Both the position numbers and the translations under genes were made by a program. Positions 26,557 through 34,902 of a stretch of 64,000 bases of DNA are shown here, piece after piece. Each line of letters begins with the position of its first letter. The stretch's first letter is position 1. Below the pieces are notes generated by a model, which ran no database searches, was not told where the DNA came from, and saw only the letters and a list, made by a program, of their open reading frames with translations. This DNA comes from an uncultured Parabacteroides sp. (GTDB taxonomy: Bacteria; Bacteroidota; Bacteroidia; Bacteroidales; Tannerellaceae), in contig CAKUZF010000012.1 in NCBI GenBank assembly GCA_934718155.1, positions 5,616 through 69,615 of the forward strand. Reading direction: 5' to 3'.

Positions 26557-27576
26557 ATGAGAAGTTTCGCAAGCGACAACAATTCAGGCGTGCATCCCCT
26601 GGTGATGGATGCAATTCGGGAAGCAAACGACAACCATGCGGTTGGTTATGGCGACGATCCTTGGACCGCAGCTGCCACCCAAAAGATCAAGGAGCTACTT
26701 GGCGAGGAGGCCGAGCCCTTCTTCGTGTTCAACGGAACGGGAGCCAACTCGGTGGCACTGCAGGCAATCACACGCCCTTTCAATAGCATCCTGTGCGCCG
26801 AGACAGCCCACATCAACGTGGATGAATGTGGCGCACCAGGCCGCATGACCGGTTGCGCCCTCGTGACCATCGCTACGCCCGATGGCAAACTGACCCCGGA
26901 GCTGATCCGTCCGCACCTGAAGAACTTCGGCGTGTGCCACCACTCACAGCCCAAAGCGGTCTACATTTCGAATGTCACGGAGCTGGGCACAATCTACACG
27001 ATCAACGAGGTGCGCGCCATTGCCGACCTGCTTCATGCCCACGACATGTATCTCCACATGGATGGCGCCCGTTTGGCCAACGCTTGCGAACACTTAGGAT
27101 GCTCGATGCGCCAGCTGACTGTGGAGGCAGGCGTAGACATCCTAAGCTTTGGCGGCACAAAAAACGGCATGATGATGGGCGAAGCCGTTGTTGCATTCCG
27201 TCCGGAAATCGCGGCAGACCTCGCATTCATCCGTAAGCAGTCGGCCCAATTGGCCTCTAAGCTGCGCTACCTCACCTGCCAGTTCATCCCCTACCTCTCC
27301 AACGAGCTTTGGCTGAAGAACGCACGCCATGCCAACGCGCAGGCGCGCAAGCTGGAGCAGATTCTCCGCCAATATCCGGAGATCCACTTCACACAGAAGG
27401 TAGAGAGCAACCAGCTCTTCTTCACCCTACCTACCGAGCCACTGCGCAAGTTGCAGGCAGAGTACTTCTTCTACCTGTGGGATGAGGCGAAAAACGAGGC
27501 TCGCCTCGTAACCTCCTGGGACACGACCGACGAAGACCTGGAGCGCTTCGAGCAAAGTCTGAAGAGGGCCTTTTAA
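26557..27576 (+). CDS. Low-specificity L-threonine aldolase
   Basis: PLP-dependent enzyme of 339 residues that splits threonine or allo-threonine into glycine and acetaldehyde. Seen: N-terminal RSFASDNNSGVHPLVMDAI, the GYGDDPWT motif, the cofactor-binding FFVFNGTGANSVAL, the aspartate region YLHMDGARLANA and the PLP lysine in LSFGGTKNGMMMGE. The ATG at 26557 begins the conserved N-terminus and follows a -7 box at 26513-26520. The next gene, an exported phosphatase-fold protein, begins 34 bases downstream and may share the transcript. Confidence 0.93.
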   Translation: MRSFASDNNSGVHPLVMDAIREANDNHAVGYGDDPWTAAATQKIKELLGEEAEPFFVFNGTGANSVALQAITRPFNSILCAETAHINVDECGAPGRMTGCALVTIATPDGKLTPELIRPHLKNFGVCHHSQPKAVYISNVTELGTIYTINEVRAIADLLHAHDMYLHMDGARLANACEHLGCSMRQLTVEAGVDILSFGGTKNGMMMGEAVVAFRPEIAADLAFIRKQSAQLASKLRYLTCQFIPYLSNELWLKNARHANAQARKLEQILRQYPEIHFTQKVESNQLFFTLPTEPLRKLQAEYFFYLWDEAKNEARLVTSWDTTDEDLERFEQSLKRAF

Positions 27577-27610
27577 GCATACCGATTTTTTGTTTTTAAA
27601 TGAATGAATC

Positions 27611-28369
27611 ATGAAAACACGTTTCAAACAGGGCCTACTTGCCGTGATGGGATGCCTGCTGCTATCAACCGGTTGCCAACGCAAAGCGGAACCCATGCGC
27701 CTGATGAGCTACAACATACGCAACCTTAGAGGCATGGACGACACGCGAGACCTGCAGCGAGTGGCCCGAGTGATCAACGAGGCAAACGCCGACGTTGTCG
27801 CCCTGCAAGAGGTAGACAGCGTGACCGGCCGCAGCGGGCAGACCGACGTGTTGGCCCTGCTGGCCGCAGAAACGCAGATGCATCCCGTCTATGCCGCAGC
27901 CATCGACTACGACGGTGGCAAGTATGGCGTGGGAATACTCAGCCGCGAAAAGCCCCTCGCCCATCACAAGGTGCCCCTTCCCGGCCGGGAGGAGCAGCGG
28001 GTGCTGCTGGTCGTGGAGTTCGAACGGTATGTGATGGCATGCACACACCTCTCGCTAACCGACGAAGACCGACTCAACTCGCTTCCTATCTTGCTTCGGG
28101 AAGCCGAGCAAGCGGGCAAGCCGTTCTTCATCGCTGGCGACTGGAACGCAGAGCCAAGCTCTCCCTTCATCAGTGCGTTGAAGCAATCGTTCACGCTGCT
28201 CAGCGACCCCACTCGGCTCACCTTCCCAGCCCCTCAACCCGATCGCACGCTGGACTACGTAGCCGTTTTCGGCACTGCGCATCCATCCGCATCGACCGAT
28301 TCTACCTGGGTGATCGCCGAGCCAATGGCTTCCGACCATCGCCCCGTTATGGTGACAACTTATTATTAA
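27611..28369 (+). CDS. Endonuclease/exonuclease/phosphatase-fold lipoprotein
   Basis: A 252-residue EEP-fold hydrolase with a lipoprotein signal (LLLSTGCQRK). Motifs: LMSYNIRNLRGMDD, ALQEVDSVT (metal Glu), MACTHLSL, FFIAGDWNAEPSS, TLDYVAVF and ASDHRPVMV. It is smaller than the phosphatase-fold protein of the first utilisation locus and not closely similar to it. The substrate is unknown; the family includes phosphodiesterases and nucleases. The next gene starts 29 bases on, so it may act with the YdjC-like fusion protein at the cell surface. Confidence 0.85.
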   Translation: MKTRFKQGLLAVMGCLLLSTGCQRKAEPMRLMSYNIRNLRGMDDTRDLQRVARVINEANADVVALQEVDSVTGRSGQTDVLALLAAETQMHPVYAAAIDYDGGKYGVGILSREKPLAHHKVPLPGREEQRVLLVVEFERYVMACTHLSLTDEDRLNSLPILLREAEQAGKPFFIAGDWNAEPSSPFISALKQSFTLLSDPTRLTFPAPQPDRTLDYVAVFGTAHPSASTDSTWVIAEPMASDHRPVMVTTYY

Positions 28370-28398
28370 CTCATGTTATATTTTTAAATTAAACTACT

Positions 28399-30246
28399 AT
28401 GAATTTGAGAAAAGCACTCTGCGGCTGTTTTTGCTTAGCCGCTCTGCCCCTCATCGCACAGACAGCGCATCCAAGACTGATCGTGCGCGCAGACGACATG
28501 GGCTCCTTCCGAGCAGCCAACATCGCCTGCCTAAAAGGTTATCAACAAGGCATCGAGACCAGCATTGAGGTGATGGCTGTCACCTCTTGGTTTCCCGAGG
28601 CGGCTCGCCTGTTAAAGGAGAATCCCGGTATCGACGTGGGCCTGCACCTGACGTTCACCAGCGAATGGGAGAACGTGAAGTGGCGCCCGCTCACCCATTG
28701 CCCCTCTCTTTGCGACGAGAACGGCTACTTCCTCCCGATGATGAGCCCCAACAAAGCCTATCCCGGCAAGGCCATCTTGGAGAATAAATGGGACATCAAA
28801 GAGGTGGAGCAAGAGGCTCGCGCCCAAATCGAGATGGCCTTGAGAAACATCCCGCAGATCAGCCACGTGTCTGGTCACATGGGCTCAACCGGATTCGACC
28901 CACAAGTGTCTGACCTGATGAAACGCCTCAGCGAGGAGTACCACCTGCCCATGATCGACCGCGTCTCAGCAATGGACGAATACGGATTCAGCTATAAAGG
29001 CTATGAGGGACCGTCGAAGACTGGCGCTGAGAAAGAGGCCAGCTTCCTGAAGATGCTCGACTCGCTGCAGCCCGGGCAAACCTACATGTTCATCGACCAT
29101 CCCGCCCTCGACAATGAGGAGATGCAAACCGTTGGACACGTAGGCTACGAGCATGTGGCCATGGATCGCCAAGGCGTGACCGACCTGTTCACCAGCGACA
29201 AGGTGAAACAAAAGATCAAGCAGAGCGGCATCGAGCTGATCAGCTACAACGACCTGACGAAGGCTCTGCCCCGTGGCGAAGCCTCGAAACGCCTCGACAA
29301 GAGCTTCGACAACTACCTGAAAGCGGTTGAGAAGTCGGGGCAAGACCTGCATAGCGTCATGATCGTGCAGCACGGCAAGGTGCTGAAAGAGCAATGGCTG
29401 AGCGAAGGCGACGCCAAAGTGCCTCACGTGCTCAACTCCGTAAGTAAGACCTTCACCGCCACAGCCGTTGGCTTCGCCGTGACGGAGGGCAAATTGAAAC
29501 TGACCGACAAGGTGATCAGCTTCTTCCCCGACGAGACGCCGGCCAACCCCGACGAGAACCTGAAGGCAATGACCGTACAAGACCTGCTGACCATGTCGTC
29601 GGGCCACGATGTCGATCCTACGGGATTGGTGCGCAAGCCCGAGACCAAAGATAGCAACTGGGCAGCCGCCTTCCTGGGCGCGCCGCTGAAACACAAGCCA
29701 GGCACCTACTTCTGCTACAACAGCTTGGGCACCTATATGCTTTCGGCCATCGTGCAGAAGGTGACGGGCCAGAAGGTGATCGACTATCTCTACCCGCGCC
29801 TGTTCCGCCCGCTGGGCATCGTTGGCGCACACTGGGATGAGAGCCCGCAGGGCATCAACACCGGAGGATGGGGCCTCTTCGTGAAGACCGAAGATCTGGC
29901 CAAGATGGGCCAATTCCTGTTGCAGAAGGGACAGTGGAAGGGCAAGCAACTCCTGCCCGCCAGCTGGATTGAGGACGCTACCTCTAAGCACATCGAGTGC
30001 CGCCCCGCAGGCAAAACCCCCGAGGAAGTGGCAAAGACGATGAAGGTGAAGGATAGCGACTGGCTGCAAGGCTACGGCTATCAGATGTGGCGCTGCCGTC
30101 ACAACTGCGTGCGTGCCGACGGAGCGAACGGCCAGTACATCATCCTCGTGCCCGAGAAGGATGCCGTGATCGTCACCACCGCTAACATTGGCGATATGCA
30201 GAGCGAGATCAACCTGATCTGGAAACACCTGCTTCCCGCCTTGTAA
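28399..30246 (+). CDS. YdjC/ChbG-like deacetylase fused to a serine beta-lactamase-like hydrolase
   Basis: A 615-residue exported protein with two domains not usually joined. After a signal peptide, residues about 25-290 resemble the YdjC/ChbG carbohydrate deacetylases, with metal-site candidates RADDMG (Asp32/33), GLHLTF and HVSGHMG. Residues about 310-610 resemble class C beta-lactamase-type serine hydrolases: nucleophile SVSK near 346, YNS near 438 and a late DGANGQ in place of the KTG or HxG motif. ChbG removes N-acetyl from chito-oligosaccharides; the second domain type includes esterases and peptidases. A joint role in stripping two kinds of acyl groups from one glycan is inference. Confidence 0.85.
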   Translation: MNLRKALCGCFCLAALPLIAQTAHPRLIVRADDMGSFRAANIACLKGYQQGIETSIEVMAVTSWFPEAARLLKENPGIDVGLHLTFTSEWENVKWRPLTHCPSLCDENGYFLPMMSPNKAYPGKAILENKWDIKEVEQEARAQIEMALRNIPQISHVSGHMGSTGFDPQVSDLMKRLSEEYHLPMIDRVSAMDEYGFSYKGYEGPSKTGAEKEASFLKMLDSLQPGQTYMFIDHPALDNEEMQTVGHVGYEHVAMDRQGVTDLFTSDKVKQKIKQSGIELISYNDLTKALPRGEASKRLDKSFDNYLKAVEKSGQDLHSVMIVQHGKVLKEQWLSEGDAKVPHVLNSVSKTFTATAVGFAVTEGKLKLTDKVISFFPDETPANPDENLKAMTVQDLLTMSSGHDVDPTGLVRKPETKDSNWAAAFLGAPLKHKPGTYFCYNSLGTYMLSAIVQKVTGQKVIDYLYPRLFRPLGIVGAHWDESPQGINTGGWGLFVKTEDLAKMGQFLLQKGQWKGKQLLPASWIEDATSKHIECRPAGKTPEEVAKTMKVKDSDWLQGYGYQMWRCRHNCVRADGANGQYIILVPEKDAVIVTTANIGDMQSEINLIWKHLLPAL

Positions 30247-30254
30247 AATCGAAG

Positions 30255-30291
30255 ATTGCCGCATGGCCCCGACAGCGAGCCATGCGGCAAT
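30255..30291. terminator. Bidirectional terminator hairpin
   Basis: ATTGCCGCATGGC (30255-30267) pairs with 30279-30291 over 13 bp, loop 11 bases, exactly between the convergent fusion gene and folB. Confidence 0.8.
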
Positions 30292-30293
30292 TA

Positions 30294-30656
30294 TCATTTA
30301 TAATCCATACGAAGAAAGACCGAAGCCGACTCCAAATCTCCCCCGAAAGGAGGATTGAGCTTGGAGAGCGTAATCTCGACAGCCTCCAACTGGGGAAAAC
30401 GATGATGCAACGACTTCACGATGCGTCCCGCCGCATGCTCAAGCAGCTGCGACGGGATTTGCATTTCCTGGCGCACCGTAGCATAAACCTCGGCATAGTT
30501 GATCGTATCCTCCAACCGATCGCTCTCGACGGCCGCCACAAGCGGCGCCGTCAGCTCCAGGTCGACCATAAACGTGTTTCCCACTTTCCTCTCCTGCGGA
30601 GCCACGCCATGATAGGCGTAGAACCGCATCGCTTTCAAAATGATCTTTGTTGTCAT
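30294..30656 (-). CDS. folB: Dihydroneopterin aldolase FolB
   Basis: Folate-pathway enzyme of 120 residues that converts 7,8-dihydroneopterin to 6-hydroxymethyl-dihydropterin and glycolaldehyde. Seen: AMRFYAYHGVAPQERKVG (typical FYAYHG with Glu), TINYAEVYATV and the late catalytic-region KLNPPFGGDLESASV. The start at ATG 30656 (MTTKIILKAM) gives the normal length; an upstream in-frame ATG at 30725 would add a Lys-rich leader not seen in the family. It stands alone, divergent from bactofilin. Confidence 0.93.
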   Translation of the reverse strand: MTTKIILKAMRFYAYHGVAPQERKVGNTFMVDLELTAPLVAAVESDRLEDTINYAEVYATVRQEMQIPSQLLEHAAGRIVKSLHHRFPQLEAVEITLSKLNPPFGGDLESASVFLRMDYK

Positions 30657-30795
30657 ATCTCTCTTTTTTCCTTTTTTCCCGTTTGAGCAGGTAAATATAC
30701 AAAATATCTTTGCACTCCGCCCCATTTTGCGGGCCGTCTGGCCGAACGGGCCTAAAGGAACGCATCAAGGCTCTTGGGATTACGAAAAAACTCTG

Positions 30796-30803
30796 TAAAT
30801 TTG
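30796..30803 (+). promoter_or_regulatory. Putative -7 box (TAAATTTG) of bactofilin
   Basis: TAnnTTTG match 37 bases before the bactofilin ATG. A second match, TATCTTTG, lies at 30705-30712. Confidence 0.5.
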
Positions 30804-30839
30804 CCTCACCATATTCAAATCTACAAAGCAGAATAAACA

Positions 30840-31205
30840 ATGGGAATGAAACAACGCGAAGAACATAACGCCAGCGGCCTGCACAACACATTGGCCGCCG
30901 GCACAATCATCAAAGGAAACGTAACGGCTGAGGCCGACTTCCGATTGGACGGCTCGATAGAGGGCGACTTCCAGTGCAAAGGGAAAATCGTAGTAGGCCC
31001 CAAGGGGCGGATCATTGGCAACGTGACGGCCGACAACGCCGAGATACTCGGACAAATCAAGGGCGACGTGAAGGTTGAGGGCAAGCTGGTGCTGAAAGCC
31101 ACAGCGGTGATCGACGGCGACATCTTCACCCGGCAGCTCGAAGTGGAGCCGAATGCGCAGCTCAACGGCTCCTGCCGGATGGAGACTCCCCAAGAGCCCG
31201 CTTAA
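30840..31205 (+). CDS. Bactofilin (polymer-forming cytoskeletal protein)
   Basis: A 121-residue bactofilin, a small protein that forms filaments from a right-handed beta-helix and often organises cell-wall enzymes. Seen: a short polar N-terminus, then regularly spaced turns with Gly and hydrophobic residues (TIIKGNVTAEADFRLDGSIEGDF, GKIVVGPKGRIIGNV, ILGQIKGDVKVEGKLVL, AVIDGDIFTRQLEV). No neighbouring M23 peptidase is present here, unlike in many other bacteria. The second Met, two codons in, is an alternative start. Repeat array 3 begins about 75 bases after the stop. Confidence 0.9.
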   Translation: MGMKQREEHNASGLHNTLAAGTIIKGNVTAEADFRLDGSIEGDFQCKGKIVVGPKGRIIGNVTADNAEILGQIKGDVKVEGKLVLKATAVIDGDIFTRQLEVEPNAQLNGSCRMETPQEPA

Positions 31206-31278
31206 ATCCGCGCATCACGATTCGGCTGCGTCCGTCTCGCTGTTTGGAACACTTTTTCCTCTGTCGAGAGGCAGCAAA

Positions 31279-31430
31279 AAAACGACGGGCAACGGCGTAA
31301 ATTTTGTTGCCCGTCGTTGTAAATTTCGTTGCCCGTGGAAATATATTTCGTTGCCCGTGGTTTTTTATAACGACGGGCAACGTTTTTCACGCCGACGGGC
31401 AACGTTTTTTATAACGACGTCCGTGATAAA
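31279..31430. repeat. 22-bp periodic array 3, core GTTGCCCGT in both orientations
   Basis: Forward cores at 31306, 31328 and 31350 (22-base steps); inverted cores ACGGGCAAC at 31285-31293, 31373-31381 and 31395-31403, with a degenerate one near 31417. AACGACGGGCAAC (31281-31293) pairs with 31306-31318 as a 13-bp stem. It lies between the 3' ends of bactofilin and the GH51-like gene. Its segments GGCGTAAATTTT, GTTTTTCACGCC and CGTTGTAAATTTCG are shared with arrays 1 or 2. Confidence 0.9.
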
Positions 31431-31432
31431 AT

Positions 31433-33910
31433 TCACCTCTCCAAAGGCAAACGCAAAAGAGTGACGGAACTCGGCGGGAACACATAGAACGGTTGCGCAC
31501 CGAGGGGAAAGTGAACCGGCATACGCTGAGGCGCTATAGCCGATTGAACGGCAGCATCCGGATCGCCCGTCAGCAGGATTGCCTCGCCCTCGCTCGCCAC
31601 ATGCAATCCCTCAAACAGCAGTTGCGCACGCTCCTCGTGGCGAGTGGTATTAACCACCTTCAAGAGCAGCTCGTGGCGCGCCGTATCGACAGTCGCCACC
31701 GAGGATAGGGCCGGGATGCTGGGCCATCTCGCCTCGCAAAGCAGGCGATCGTCCACATAGCAGGCGATTCCTCCTGTGCTACATGTCAGTCGCACGGCAT
31801 ACCAGCGATTGTTCTCCAGCGTGAGATCGGTTGCCGCCAAAGACTCCTTGACACTGCCCGACTGCCGATAGCATTCCGCGCCATCCGCGCCCAACGTCAG
31901 GCAAACATACTCGGCCTTGTCGCCGGCGCAGCCATTGTCGTTTAAACGCAGCTGCACATTGCCGTGTCCCTTGGTGCGTCGCAGCCTCAAGCTGTAGCTC
32001 TTCTCATAGGCCATCGAGTCGCCCAGCAGCACCTGGTTCCAACGGTTGGCTTCCGGCCTCAGCCGGCCTGGCTCGGGCAGCATCCATTTGCCCTGCTTCA
32101 CCTCCATCTGCTCGACAGGCTGTCCATCCACACGCACATCGTCGAACTCAAAGCTGTTATCGAACAGGTAAACGCCAGCCCTTCCGGCCAATGCCCCCGA
32201 ACGCTCATAAGTCTCCACCTCGCTCGGCAGGAGCTGGTCGCCCCGATGCGAGGCGAAAAGCTTCCACACCTGATAGGAAGGCGAAAGCCAAACGCTGTCG
32301 CGGAAGAACGAGATCAAAGGCATGCGCCGCTGCTCGAAGCCCCTATTGCCCAGCACGGGCGCATAGGCCAAGCGACGCACGCGCTCGGGATTATTCTCCG
32401 CCCCGACCAGGAAACAGGCCTCGGCCACGGCGGCACGCAACGTGCCCGCCAAGCCTTCGTCGGTCACACCCAGTTCGCCCACGAAGGCGGGCGCCTGTCG
32501 GCGTGAGTAACGCTCGCTGCCGAACCGTTGTCCGCTGGAGGCCATGAAACGCTCGCTGGCATAGAGATGGCCATCCACCCATTCCAAGCGATTCGGGCGG
32601 TCGCCTACAGGCGCACTGCTAATGACGGTCACCTCGGGGTATCGCTTCTTGATCGCCTCCCGGAAAAGCACAAACCGACGATTATACTCAGGTCCCCAAT
32701 TCTCGCTGCCTATCTCCACATATTTCAAGCTGAAAGGGGTCGCATGGCCCAACTCCGCACGCAAGGCCCCCAGCGCCGAATCGACCGGCGCATTCGCATA
32801 GGCGATAGCGTCGAGCGCCTCCTCCACCAGCTTTTTCATAGCCGTGATATCCTCGTAGCGAGGTCGGCGACTCTGGCTGGTTACGCCGCTATTGATCACA
32901 TAGACAGGTTCTGCCCCAAGATCCTCGCAGAGCTGCAAATACTCATGATAACCCATACCGTTGGTCGTGCCGTAAGACCAAATGCTCCAAAAGCTGCGTC
33001 GGTTTGCCACGTCGCCAATCGTCTCCCGCCACGTCGGGAAGGTTCCCGCCGTGTAGCCCTCGACAAAACTGCCGCCTGGGAAGCGAATGAAACGGGGAGC
33101 CAACGAGTCGATCAGCGCCGCCAAGTCTGCGCGCACACCATTCGGTCGGCCATGCCAAGTATCCTCGGGCAGGAGCGAGATCATGTCCACCCAAAAGAGG
33201 TTTGTCGTGTCGGTAGTCAGAGTCAAGACAGCGTTCGACAGCGTTTGCGTGGCCGTGAAAACATGCTGATACCTGCGCCATTCAGGAATAGGCTCCAGCC
33301 GATACACGTCGCTCGCCGGGCTTTGGCAGGTAGAATCCTCCAAGGCCACACGCAACGGCTTCGGCAACACGCTGCTTCCCTTAGCGAAGAAGGAACAAAC
33401 ATAACGTTTGCCCGCCTGCAAGGGGATCCCTCTGTAGCCCTCTGCCACCAAGCCACCTCGCCCACTTGCCGACGTGGCGCTTACCGCCACCAACAGCGAG
33501 CGGCGATTGCGCTCATTGATCAGCTCTCGGGTGTCGGGGTAGAGCTGCGTAGCGGCCGGGTTCAGCGCATGCCAGCCGGGCAACGAGTCGCTGCGCATGA
33601 AGGGAATGCCATAGCCGTTGGGTGTATAAAGGGTGTTGGTTCGCGCATCGTAGGGGCAGTTCAGCGGCGGCATACCATCCTCGAAGCTACGATTTTGGAT
33701 CAACTCAGCATACAATCCGCCGTCGATACCGTGATTGATTTCCTCCAGCGTCAAGCCATATAAGTCGGGGTTCACGGCGCTCTTCGCTCCATCGCCATGC
33801 ACGGTGATAACCGAGGTCATCGGCAGTTCGGGCTGGCAACTCACGCCTCCACACAACAGCAAGGCCAAACAGAGGTTTATTAAGCTATATTCTACGGTCT
33901 TTCGCTTCAC
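31433..33910 (-). CDS. GH51-type alpha-L-arabinofuranosidase-like lipoprotein
   Basis: An 825-residue exported enzyme with a lipoprotein signal (LLCGGVSCQPE). It opens with VNPDLYGLTLEEINHGIDGGLYAELIQNRSFED, typical of the Bacteroidales GH51 group, then a carbohydrate-binding insert, a catalytic barrel (RFIRFPGGSFVEGY, SFWSIWSYGTTNGMGYHEYLQLCEDLGAEP) and beta domains. The acid/base region reads YVEIGSENWGPEYNRR, where nearly all GH51 enzymes have GNE; the likely nucleophile Glu is in FVGELGVTDE. The Asn-to-Ser change might alter specificity. The gene is convergent with bactofilin and is not in a susC/susD locus. Expected substrates are arabinose side chains. Confidence 0.85.
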   Translation of the reverse strand: MKRKTVEYSLINLCLALLLCGGVSCQPELPMTSVITVHGDGAKSAVNPDLYGLTLEEINHGIDGGLYAELIQNRSFEDGMPPLNCPYDARTNTLYTPNGYGIPFMRSDSLPGWHALNPAATQLYPDTRELINERNRRSLLVAVSATSASGRGGLVAEGYRGIPLQAGKRYVCSFFAKGSSVLPKPLRVALEDSTCQSPASDVYRLEPIPEWRRYQHVFTATQTLSNAVLTLTTDTTNLFWVDMISLLPEDTWHGRPNGVRADLAALIDSLAPRFIRFPGGSFVEGYTAGTFPTWRETIGDVANRRSFWSIWSYGTTNGMGYHEYLQLCEDLGAEPVYVINSGVTSQSRRPRYEDITAMKKLVEEALDAIAYANAPVDSALGALRAELGHATPFSLKYVEIGSENWGPEYNRRFVLFREAIKKRYPEVTVISSAPVGDRPNRLEWVDGHLYASERFMASSGQRFGSERYSRRQAPAFVGELGVTDEGLAGTLRAAVAEACFLVGAENNPERVRRLAYAPVLGNRGFEQRRMPLISFFRDSVWLSPSYQVWKLFASHRGDQLLPSEVETYERSGALAGRAGVYLFDNSFEFDDVRVDGQPVEQMEVKQGKWMLPEPGRLRPEANRWNQVLLGDSMAYEKSYSLRLRRTKGHGNVQLRLNDNGCAGDKAEYVCLTLGADGAECYRQSGSVKESLAATDLTLENNRWYAVRLTCSTGGIACYVDDRLLCEARWPSIPALSSVATVDTARHELLLKVVNTTRHEERAQLLFEGLHVASEGEAILLTGDPDAAVQSAIAPQRMPVHFPLGAQPFYVFPPSSVTLLRLPLER

Positions 33911-33991
33911 TTCACTTTCACATTACTCGTTTCTGACCGCGAACTTAATGAAAAAAAGACTTCCGAACGGTGCAAAATCATAGTTTATATC

Positions 33992-33999
33992 TAAATTTG
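33992..33999 (+). promoter_or_regulatory. Putative -7 box (TAAATTTG) of queD-queE
   Basis: TAnnTTTG match 34 bases before the queD ATG at 34033. No preQ1 riboswitch-like fold was seen in this leader. Confidence 0.5.
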
Positions 34000-34032
34000 C
34001 ATTTTCATATTAACAAAGGGAAAAAGGAAAGC

Positions 34033-34365
34033 ATGTATACTATCATCAAACAAATGGAAATCTCCGCATCTCACCAGTTGAGCCTCTCCTACTCCAGCAA
34101 ATGCGAGCGTTTGCATGGGCATAACTGGATCATCACCGTCTATTGCCAGTCGAAGGAGCTGAATGCCGATGGCATGGTGGTCGACTTCAGCCATGTGAAG
34201 CAGGCGATCAAGAAAAAGCTTGATCATCAGAACCTAAACGAGGTGCTACCCTTCAATCCGACAGCCGAAAACATCGCCCATTGGGTGTGCGAACAGCTGC
34301 CCAACTGCTTCAAGGTGGAGGTGCAAGAATCAGCAGGAAACATGGCCATCTATGAGAAAGATTAA
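34033..34365 (+). CDS. queD: 6-carboxy-tetrahydropterin synthase QueD
   Basis: Second enzyme of queuosine/7-deazaguanine synthesis, 110 residues; converts dihydroneopterin triphosphate to 6-carboxy-tetrahydropterin. Seen: the zinc His set in SASHQLSL and CERLHGHNW, the strand WIITVYCQSKELNADGMVVDF, LDHQNLNEV and PTAENIAHWV, and the terminal EVQESAGNMAIYE. The catalytic Cys precedes ERLHGHNW. The start at 34033 gives the usual length and lies downstream of the -7 box. It overlaps queE by 14 bases. queC and queF are not in the window. Confidence 0.93.
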   Translation: MYTIIKQMEISASHQLSLSYSSKCERLHGHNWIITVYCQSKELNADGMVVDFSHVKQAIKKKLDHQNLNEVLPFNPTAENIAHWVCEQLPNCFKVEVQESAGNMAIYEKD

Positions 34366-34897
34366 CGAGATATTCTACAGCCTGCAAGGCGAGGGATACC
34401 ACACGGGTACACCCGCCGTATTCGTCCGTTTCTCGGGCTGCAACCTGCGCTGCCCCTTCTGCGACACACGCCACGAAGAGGGCAAGCCGATGAGCGACGA
34501 CGAGATCGTGGCCGCTGTATGCGCCTACCCCTGCCGCATGGTAATCCTCACGGGCGGAGAGCCTTCGCTATGGATAGACGAGGCCTTCGTGAGCCGCCTG
34601 CACGCAGCAGGCAAGTATGTTTGCATCGAGACCAACGGCACACACGCGTTGCCCGATGGCATCGATTGGGTCACCTGCTCGCCGAAGGAGGGCGCACCTC
34701 TGGCCATCAACCGAATAGACGAGCTGAAAGTGGTCTATACCGGGCAGCCGTTGGAGGCTTACGCCGCCCTTTCCGCCTCCTATCACTTCCTTCAACCCTG
34801 CTCTTGCCAAAACACGGCCGAGGTGGTTGGCTACATCCTCGCCCACCCTACGTGGCGACTGAGCTTGCAGACGCATAAACTGATCCATATCCAATAA
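34352..34897 (+). CDS. queE: 7-carboxy-7-deazaguanine synthase QueE
   Basis: Radical-SAM enzyme of 181 residues that makes 7-carboxy-7-deazaguanine from the QueD product. Seen: N-terminal INEIFYSLQGEGYHTGTPAVFVRFSGCNLRCPFCDT with the CxxxCxxC iron-sulfur motif (GCNLRCPFC), VILTGGEPSLW, and YVCIETNGTHALP. It starts inside the end of queD, so translation is coupled. RecQ follows five bases later, so the helicase shares the transcript. Confidence 0.95.
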   Translation: MRKINEIFYSLQGEGYHTGTPAVFVRFSGCNLRCPFCDTRHEEGKPMSDDEIVAAVCAYPCRMVILTGGEPSLWIDEAFVSRLHAAGKYVCIETNGTHALPDGIDWVTCSPKEGAPLAINRIDELKVVYTGQPLEAYAALSASYHFLQPCSCQNTAEVVGYILAHPTWRLSLQTHKLIHIQ

Positions 34898-34902
34898 GAG
34901 GC

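Noticed and set aside
28966..30297. A 443-codon open frame opposite the YdjC/beta-lactamase-like gene
   Set aside because: The sequence is low in conserved motifs and runs through the terminator hairpin; it is a shadow of the real gene.
33911..34032. A possible preQ1 riboswitch ahead of queD
   Set aside because: No G-run/C-run pair and A-rich linker of the right layout was found; the only convincing one is before yhhQ.
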